From: an uncultured Bacilli bacterium
GTDB lineage: Bacteria > Bacillota_I > Bacilli_A > RFN20 > CAG-826
DNA length: 12,358 nucleotides
Assembly: GCA_905236085.1 (NCBI GenBank)
Contig: CAJOOD010000024.1
Location: forward strand, 1 to 12,358
Direction of reading: 5' to 3'
The notes beneath the pieces were generated by a model. The model saw only the letters and a program-made list of their open reading frames with translations. It was not told the DNA's origin and ran no database searches. Numbering within the stretch: position 1 is the first letter of the stretch; each line of letters opens with the position of its first letter. The translations under genes were made by a program, and so were the position numbers. Positions 8,277-12,358 of the stretch are shown here, in pieces.

Positions 8277-8738
8277 TCAATCTTTCATGATTTCATTTGC
8301 TAATTCTATGTTGTTACTAAGTTCACTGCTTCTAATTAAATCAACTTTCTTATGGAGGGCCTGTCTTAGTCTTTCAATGAGTCCGACAAAACGTAAACCT
8401 GTTAAAGAAGAAGAAAAATATAAATCTACATCACTCTTATCATTAGCCAGCCCTTTAGCATAACTTCCGAACAAATAACAGAAATCAATTTGGCCTTTAT
8501 ATTCTAAATCGAATAGTTTGGTTACTTTATCTTTTATTAGTTCAACTGTTAATAGACCTTTTTCCTCTATTATCTCAAACCTATTGTTAAGAGTGTTAAT
8601 AAAAGCTTTTCGTTTTATTTCGCTTCCATAATTATCATCACTTTCATATCTATGATATGTTCTTTCTGGAATGCCCAAGATAGAAGCAACTTCTAGTTGT
8701 GATAGTTTATATTCTGCCCTTAACTCTTTTAATGTCAT
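8277..8738 (-). CDS. XRE-type HTH fused to an MntA-like nucleotidyltransferase
   Basis: From the ATG at 8738 the protein has 153 residues. A longer in-frame start at 8798 exists, but the 8738 start has GGAG 7 bases upstream and begins right at the HTH. Residues about 3-32 are an XRE helix-turn-helix (LRAEYKLSQLEVASILGIPERTYHRYES). Residues about 62-153 are a minimal nucleotidyltransferase: LFGSYAKGLANDKSDVDLYF carries GS-X10-DxD (Gly91-Ser92, Asp103, Asp105), and VDLI gives a third acid, Asp133. The catalytic set thus looks complete. MntA enzymes are antitoxins that add AMP to HEPN toxins (HepT), but no HEPN partner gene is visible next to it. The HTH may make it a DNA-binding, self-regulating version. 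Its role is therefore open. Confidence 0.85.
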   Translation of the reverse strand: MTLKELRAEYKLSQLEVASILGIPERTYHRYESDDNYGSEIKRKAFINTLNNRFEIIEEKGLLTVELIKDKVTKLFDLEYKGQIDFCYLFGSYAKGLANDKSDVDLYFSSSLTGLRFVGLIERLRQALHKKVDLIRSSELSNNIELANEIMKD

Positions 8739-8849
8739 GCCTTTTCTCCAAAAATACAATAGCATATTTGTCCTATAATAATAAAATATACCGGCCATTT
8801 TATCCTACAACATTATCGTAACGTAATTATTCGCTTCTATTAACATACA

Positions 8850-8893
8850 AGTGACATTCTCCCCCACTTATAGAAGATGGGGAGAATGTCACT
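8850..8893. repeat. Long imperfect hairpin with single-base bulges
   Basis: AGTGACATTCTCCCC (8850-8864) and GGGGAGAATGTCACT (8879-8893) are exact reverse complements. With two one-base bulges (8861, 8877) the pairing extends inward to CTT/AAG around a 4-base ATAG loop. No U-run follows on either strand, so it is not a standard terminator. Bulged palindromes of this kind occur at the ends of IS200/IS605 elements and in their non-autonomous relatives; that origin is inference. Its right arm ends inside the stop codon of the neighbouring XRE remnant. Confidence 0.7.
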
Positions 8894-9017
8894 ATAACAT
8901 GAGCGATGCTAGTGTTCTTCCTAGCGATTTAGCAATCTTTTGCAATGTGGTTAAAACTAGACGCTCCGTTTCTAATACAATGCCGGTTATATCAAATTCA
9001 GCGTTTATTTTATAAAA
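8892..9017 (-). pseudogene. Remnant of an XRE-family antitoxin/regulator (C-terminal half only)
   Basis: An open stretch of 41 codons with no proper start codon ends with TAG at 8892. Its last residues, LQKIAKSLGRTLASLML, preceded by ETERLVLTT, match the last helices of XRE antitoxins (the usual ...E+G...TLQKIAKALG pattern), while the first helices, including the recognition helix, are missing. It overlaps the 3' end of the toxin gene by 8 bases in another frame and ends in the hairpin. Most likely the third gene of a toxin-antitoxin operon was truncated by a deletion that joined it to the toxin gene's end. Confidence 0.55.
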
Positions 9018-9315
9018 TCAGCCCATCGAACTTTTTTCTTGCATCAAGAATGCGATAAATCATCACCGAGTTGTTAACAACTCCATAAAGAATGACATAG
9101 CGTCCATCAACTACGCATTTGCGAATAATAACAGGAAAGTTATGCGGCATAGTGAATTCTGGAAAACGTTCTGGGAAGGATGAAAGCGAAAGACCCGCTA
9201 CAATAATGCTGGATGAAAGCGTGGGAGCTGCCTCTTTTGTTGCCATTCCCACAAATGAAACATGTTCAGTAAGGTCAGAAACCGATTTTGAAGACCATTC
9301 TACCTTATAATTCAT
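9010..9315 (-). CDS. ParE/RelE-family toxin of a type II toxin-antitoxin pair
   Basis: A 101-residue protein. MNYKVEWSSKSVSDLTEHVSFV at the start (helix after the first strand) and RYVILYGVVNNSVMIYRILDARKKFDGLIL at the end are typical of the ParE/RelE fold, where the last strands carry the active region. Expected action is growth arrest, by ribosome-dependent mRNA cutting (RelE) or gyrase poisoning (ParE); the sequence alone does not say which. It starts one base after the antitoxin stop and has GAGG just upstream, so the two are co-expressed. The length is normal, so it is probably intact. Part of the gene is higher in GC than the polymerase gene nearby (9121-9240, counted by hand, about 45%). 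Confidence 0.8.
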   Translation of the reverse strand: MNYKVEWSSKSVSDLTEHVSFVGMATKEAAPTLSSSIIVAGLSLSSFPERFPEFTMPHNFPVIIRKCVVDGRYVILYGVVNNSVMIYRILDARKKFDGLIL

Positions 9316-9316
9316 T

Positions 9317-9583
9317 TCATTCCTCTTTAATAACTTTATCCATCATTGATTTTACTTCATCGGTAGTGAAACTCTTTGCACCGGCTAGATTATCGATATA
9401 TGCCTCCAAAACCAGTTGTTGGGCGTGAAGAATCTGTTCTCGTCTCTCAAAAGAAGCGATATCCATAACCACCGCATCTCCTTCTCCGTTTTTGGTTAAA
9501 TATATGGGCTCTCCGGTTTGGCGGCATTCCTCGATTACGGAATTATAGTTTGTGCGAATATCAGCTGAGGCACGAATTATCAT
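9317..9583 (-). CDS. Phd/YefM-family antitoxin
   Basis: An 88-residue protein with the classic layout: MIIRASADIRTNYNSVIEE (N-terminal DNA-binding and dimer part), then GEPIYLTKNGEGDAVVMDIASFE, the usual strand-turn segment, and an acidic, helical C-terminus that would wrap the toxin. It should neutralise the ParE/RelE protein encoded next and repress the operon. AAAGGAG lies about 9 bases before the ATG. The promoter with an embedded palindrome is just upstream. A 60-base row inside it (9421-9480) has 48% GC. Confidence 0.85.
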   Translation of the reverse strand: MIIRASADIRTNYNSVIEECRQTGEPIYLTKNGEGDAVVMDIASFERREQILHAQQLVLEAYIDNLAGAKSFTTDEVKSMMDKVIKEE

Positions 9584-9607
9584 AATGCTTTTCTCCTTTA
9601 TGCTTAA

Positions 9608-9635
9608 ATTATAACTAAATTTAGTAATAATTCAA
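9608..9635 (-). promoter_or_regulatory. Toxin-antitoxin promoter with an operator palindrome
   Basis: The minus strand has -35 TTGAAT (9630-9635) and a perfect -10 TATAAT (9608-9613), 16 bases apart. The spacer begins, right against the -10, with the 12-bp perfect palindrome ACTAAATTTAGT (9614-9625). Phd/YefM antitoxins repress their own promoters at such palindromes, so this is the expected operator. The rest of 9584-9684 holds no gene. Confidence 0.65.
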
Positions 9636-9684
9636 TAATATAAACAAAGTTATTTACTTGTTGTGTTTGTTAGTTCGAGGCGAT

Positions 9685-9709
9685 AAAAAAGCCGCCACTT
9701 CTGACGACT
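9685..9709 (-). terminator. Intrinsic terminator after tRNA-Ala
   Basis: On the minus strand AGTCGTC pairs with GGCGGCT (7 bp including two G-U) around the loop AGAAGT and is followed directly by TTTTTT. It is well placed to end the tRNA transcript, about 80 bases after the tRNA, and would separate it from the toxin-antitoxin operon. Confidence 0.75.
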
Positions 9710-9787
9710 TCTATTTAGATTGTCGAGACTGATCCGCTTTATCTAACTGAGGACGATTGGATTTGGACGACAACATATTTGTTAGAT

Positions 9788-9863
9788 TGGTGGATCTAAG
9801 GAGGCTCGAACTCCCGACCTCCTCGTTGCGAACGAGGCGCTCTCCCAACTGAGCTATAGACCC
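9788..9863 (-). tRNA. tRNA-Ala, anticodon CGC
   Basis: Seventy-six bases fold into a full cloverleaf: acceptor GGGTCTA/TAGATCC, D stem GCTC/GAGC, anticodon stem CCTCG/CGAGG with loop TTCGCAA, a 5-base variable region, T stem GGGAG/CTCCT with TTCGAGC, and an encoded CCA. The G3-U70 pair, the main alanine identity element, is present. The anticodon CGC reads GCG. It has its own promoter (9876-9904) and terminator (9685-9709). CGC-Ala tRNAs are less common in AT-rich genomes. Confidence 0.95.
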
Positions 9864-9875
9864 AAGCGCTTTATT

Positions 9876-9904
9876 ATTTTAGAGAATCACCAATCCATAT
9901 GCAA
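9876..9904 (-). promoter_or_regulatory. tRNA-Ala promoter
   Basis: The minus strand has -35 TTGCAT (9899-9904) and -10 TAAAAT (9876-9881) with a 17-base spacer; the -10 ends 12 bases before the mature tRNA 5' end, leaving a very short 5' leader. Confidence 0.55.
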
Positions 9905-10067
9905 GTTTTTTATTATAAATAAGTCTATATCAAAGATATGTGAAGAAAATTTATACAATGACCATAATTTTGAGTCAATTTTAGCCTTTGCAAATTTTTT
10001 TAAATTTTAAAAAATAGGTGGAAACTAATAAATAACATCTTTATCAATGAATGATAAAAGTCAAGAC

Positions 10068-10096
10068 TCAACATTTTCTTAAATCAACATTATAAT
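10068..10096 (+). promoter_or_regulatory. Promoter of the polymerase-YolD operon
   Basis: TCAACA (10068-10073, 4 of 6 to TTGACA) lies 17 bases before a perfect TATAAT (10091-10096), and the ATG is only 11 bases beyond it. No LexA/DinR box of the Bacillus type is visible in 9864-10107. Half-sites TTGAGTC (9970-9976) and GACTCAA (10065-10071) form a distant inverted repeat. Apart from the tRNA promoter, the region holds no other feature I can name. Confidence 0.55.
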
Positions 10097-10107
10097 TGCT
10101 TCCACAT

Positions 10108-11355
10108 ATGAAAGAGAAGGTTATCGGAGTAATTGATATGCGAGCTTTTTATTCATACGTTGAATGTGTGGATAAAGGCTTAGATCCATGGACCACTCCA
10201 CTCGTGGTCGCGGATAAGGAAAGAGGTAGTAATACCATTATTTTAAGCGTTACTCCATATCTTAAATCATTAGGTGTTCCATCTCGATTAAGATTAAAAG
10301 AATTGCCAAAAAGAGATGATTATATATTTGCTGTTCCTAGAATGGAGAGATATTTAGAAAGATCAAGCACAGTTATGTCTATTATTCTAGAATTTATCGA
10401 TGAAGAAGATTTACATATCTATTCTATTGATGAAGCATTTTTAAATATTGGTCCATATCTAGATTATTACAAGATGTCGCCTCGTCAGCTGATATATAAA
10501 ATCAAAACCACTATTCAAGAAAGAACTGGTCTAGAATGCACTGGAGGTATTGGTGATTCATTATTTCTAGCCAAAGTCGCATTAGATAGATACGCGAAGA
10601 AACAAAAAGATGGTATCGCCGAAATATATAAAAAAGATATAAAAGAAAAATTATGGCCCGTTACTCCTCTTAGCAATATATGGGGGATTGGCGCAAATCT
10701 TGAAAGAAGATTAAACGCTCTTGGAATGTATAAGATGGGTGATATCGCTAAAGCTAATAGAGAATATATGCGTATGCACTTTGGCATCATTGGTGATGAT
10801 TTAGTGGACCACGCTAACGGGATAGACAATTCTAATATTAGAGAAAAATATACTCCTAAAGAGACCTCATTAACTAATGGACAAGTATTATTTAAGGATT
10901 ATAGTTCAGAAGAAGCTAAATTAATCATTAAGGAATTATCCGATGATTTAACGATGAGATTAAGACTAGAAGGCAAATTAACCGGATGTGTTCATCTATA
11001 TATCGGCTATTCTAAATCAGGAGGTTTTGCTTCACAGACATCATTAATGATTGAAACCGATGACAGCGATATTATCTTTGAAACCTTGATGGAAATATAT
11101 AATAAGCATGTCACACCTACCTTATACATAAGAAGAATATCTATCGCATTTAGCAAATTAAGATATTTCAATAATTACGAACAATTAAATTTATTTATCG
11201 ATCCTATAGAGCAAGAAAAGAAGAGAAATTTGCAATACACTATCGATAAAATCGTGCAAAAGTACGGTAAAAATTCTATTTTACGTACTTCATCATTATT
11301 AGAAAGTTCAACGATTAGAGAAAGACACCAATTGATTGGAGGACATAAAAGATGA
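10108..11355 (+). CDS. uvrX: Y-family translesion DNA polymerase, UvrX/UmuC-like
   Basis: From ATG 10108 the protein has 415 residues, normal for UvrX. A TTG at 10096 is in frame but lies inside the -10 box, so it was not used. IDMRAFYSYVEC gives catalytic Asp10 and steric-gate Tyr15; YSIDEAF gives Asp108 and Glu109; WGIGANLERRLNALG (192-206) is the helix-hairpin-helix of the thumb; the little-finger domain follows. QLNLF (359-363) fits the beta-clamp binding consensus QLxLF. All catalytic acids are present, so it should copy past DNA lesions at the fork with low fidelity. It overlaps the YolD-like gene by 4 bases (ATGA), the known uvrX-yolD pairing. It has no ribosome site; a near-leaderless message is predicted. 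The gene symbol is by family resemblance. Confidence 0.9.
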   Translation: MKEKVIGVIDMRAFYSYVECVDKGLDPWTTPLVVADKERGSNTIILSVTPYLKSLGVPSRLRLKELPKRDDYIFAVPRMERYLERSSTVMSIILEFIDEEDLHIYSIDEAFLNIGPYLDYYKMSPRQLIYKIKTTIQERTGLECTGGIGDSLFLAKVALDRYAKKQKDGIAEIYKKDIKEKLWPVTPLSNIWGIGANLERRLNALGMYKMGDIAKANREYMRMHFGIIGDDLVDHANGIDNSNIREKYTPKETSLTNGQVLFKDYSSEEAKLIIKELSDDLTMRLRLEGKLTGCVHLYIGYSKSGGFASQTSLMIETDDSDIIFETLMEIYNKHVTPTLYIRRISIAFSKLRYFNNYEQLNLFIDPIEQEKKRNLQYTIDKIVQKYGKNSILRTSSLLESSTIRERHQLIGGHKR

Positions 11356-11660
11356 ATAGAGGAATGAAAAAATGGGCACCATTTAAATCACTTAATGAAC
11401 AAAGCGATTATATCAATAAGATGCATTATGAAAGGAATAAAATATCAAAGCCACACATATCAAGCGATGTTGCCGAAGAAATTAATGACATATTGATTAA
11501 TTATCATCAACAAGAATTAAAAATATCATATTTTGATGATGGCTATGTCTATGATATAACCTCTCCTATCTATAAGATTGATACAATTAATAGAAGAATA
11601 TATTTAAATAGGACAAATTATATAGATTTTGTTAATCTTTTAGGCTTAGAAAATATTTAA
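11352..11660 (+). CDS. YolD-like protein
   Basis: A 102-residue protein with the family's opening MNRGMKKWAPFKSL and later YVYDITSPIYKIDTINRRIYLN, fitting the YolD-like family. These small proteins are encoded with UmuC/UvrX-type polymerases in Firmicutes and are thought to help or regulate the polymerase; the exact mechanism is not settled. It starts inside the polymerase stop region (ATGA overlap) with GGAGG about 9 bases upstream, so translation is coupled. Confidence 0.85.
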   Translation: MNRGMKKWAPFKSLNEQSDYINKMHYERNKISKPHISSDVAEEINDILINYHQQELKISYFDDGYVYDITSPIYKIDTINRRIYLNRTNYIDFVNLLGLENI

Positions 11661-11684
11661 TTCTAAACATAAAAAATTTATACT
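11656..11684 (+). promoter_or_regulatory. Weak candidate promoter for the HdeD-like gene
   Basis: TATACT (11679-11684, 5 of 6) is preceded at 17 bases by TTTAAT (3 of 6). Read-through from the polymerase operon is equally possible, since no terminator was found between. Confidence 0.3.
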
Positions 11685-11707
11685 TATTAAGAAAGATGAG
11701 GTGACGT

Positions 11708-12358
11708 ATGAAAACATTATTATCAAGATGGGCATGGGTAAGAATAGTTGAAGGCGTATTGCTGATGATTGTCGGCTTATTGACTGGCATATTAGGAGGA
11801 ATTAAACCTAATGAATTATCCACTGCTTTAGGCATTGTAATTGCGGTATTTTTATTTATCGATGGCGGTTTAACATTATTTGCTAATATTGTGGATACTA
11901 AAAAGATATTCTCCTTAGATGCCATCTTAGGAGCGGTATTTATTGCCTTAGGCGTTATATTATGTATGCCAGAAGGTATCAATTCTATTAAGGCTATCTT
12001 AGCCATATTTGTAGCGGTCTTATTATTAGCCGCAGGCGCTAATTATTTAATCAAAGCGATATATTCTATTAAGAGCAAGCAAATTGCCGGCGGATGGATT
12101 ACTTTATTCTTTATCGTCTCGTTAGTCTCTTTAACTCTAGGCGTGTTATGTCTAATATATCGTGAACAACAAACATTAAATGTTATTTATATCGTATTAG
12201 GCACCACTATTACTATCGCTGGATTATTTGATATCATTGTTGCTGTTAGAGCGATTAAAGAAAGAAATAATGAGATTCAACCAGTAGAAAATAATGTTAA
12301 TAATGACATTGTTTATAATGATACTGGTAAGAATGAGATTGTCGTTAAAGCAAATAAG
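11708..12358 (+). CDS. HdeD/DUF308-like six-helix membrane protein (partial, runs off right edge)
   Basis: An open frame of 217 codons from ATG 11708 (GAGGTGA 5-6 bases upstream) has no stop before the window ends, and the visible N-terminal part is complete. Six hydrophobic helices lie near 10-30, 38-60, 70-86, 94-118, 129-151 and 157-181, in pairs with Gly-rich faces (VLLMIVGLLTGILGG, ALGIVIAVFLFIDGGLTL), as in HdeD-like proteins of the acid-resistance protein family. A polar Asn-rich tail follows (about 185 onward). The function of most members is unknown. It lies 47 bases after yolD. Confidence 0.75.
   Translation, partial: MKTLLSRWAWVRIVEGVLLMIVGLLTGILGGIKPNELSTALGIVIAVFLFIDGGLTLFANIVDTKKIFSLDAILGAVFIALGVILCMPEGINSIKAILAIFVAVLLLAAGANYLIKAIYSIKSKQIAGGWITLFFIVSLVSLTLGVLCLIYREQQTLNVIYIVLGTTITIAGLFDIIVAVRAIKERNNEIQPVENNVNNDIVYNDTGKNEIVVKANK

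Noticed and set aside
8739..8798. Longer start for the XRE-nucleotidyltransferase (20 more residues)
   Set aside because: The 8738 ATG has GGAG at good spacing and starts at the HTH; the extension is aromatic-rich and not part of the domain.
8850..8893. Bidirectional intrinsic terminator
   Set aside because: No U-run follows the stem on either strand.
9710..9787. Decayed second tRNA after tRNA-Ala
   Set aside because: A CTCAGTTAGATAAAGC stretch resembles a D arm, but no acceptable anticodon stem, T arm or acceptor stem follows.
9995..10016. AT-only hairpin (TTTTTTAAA/TTTTAAAAAA) before the polymerase as a terminator
   Set aside because: It has no GC in the stem and is expected by chance in such AT-rich DNA; no upstream plus-strand gene needs ending.
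10096..10107. TTG start for the polymerase
   Set aside because: It overlaps the TATAAT box, and Y-family proteins begin close to the I-D-x motif that starts after ATG 10108.
1..12358. Mycoplasma-type code (TGA as Trp)
   Set aside because: Real genes end in TGA, no in-frame TGA is needed, and tryptophan is written TGG.
1..12358. CRISPR array, riboswitch, rRNA or intact transposase
   Set aside because: No regularly spaced repeats, conserved riboswitch cores, rRNA-like sequence or transposase motifs were seen.

Overview
The window looks like a chromosomal segment from a low-GC, Gram-positive-type bacterium of the Firmicutes/Bacillota, perhaps one of the gut Bacilli or Erysipelotrichia-like lineages. 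The reasons are AT-rich DNA, strong AGA/TTA codon use, canonical GGAGG ribosome sites, a Bacillus-type UvrX-YolD pair, a YtrA-type GntR/ABC operon and an encoded lipoprotein. TGA ends several genes (for example 8277-8279 and the polymerase gene), so the standard bacterial code applies and not the Mycoplasma code. The species cannot be told from the sequence alone.

Left part (1-3708, minus strand): a two-gene operon. A secreted or anchored class-3-lipase-like serine hydrolase (1900-3708) is followed 3 bases later by a large protein that joins an XRE-type DNA-binding domain to about nine membrane segments and an outside domain (1-1896; it runs off the left edge). A perfect 18-bp inverted repeat lies between the predicted -10 box and the hydrolase start. 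The arrangement suggests a membrane-bound one-component regulator sitting with the enzyme it may control.

Middle (3852-8068, minus strand): a compact GntR - ABC ATPase - ABC permease operon joined by TAATG overlaps (YtrA/B-like), and upstream of it a separate ABC exporter half-transporter (6338-8068).

Accessory patch (8277-9863, minus strand): an XRE domain fused to an MntA-like nucleotidyltransferase, a long imperfect hairpin, a truncated XRE antitoxin remnant, a ParE/RelE toxin with its Phd/YefM antitoxin, and a tRNA-Ala(CGC) with its own promoter and terminator. Parts of the toxin-antitoxin genes have higher GC than the polymerase gene sampled nearby. This looks like a small tRNA-linked defence/toxin-antitoxin patch.

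Right part (10108-12358, plus strand): a UvrX-type Y-family translesion polymerase overlapping a YolD-like gene, then the start of a six-helix HdeD/DUF308-like membrane protein that runs off the right edge.

No CRISPR array, rRNA, riboswitch or intact transposase was seen. The longest gene-free stretches are about 200-250 bases and are described in the entries.
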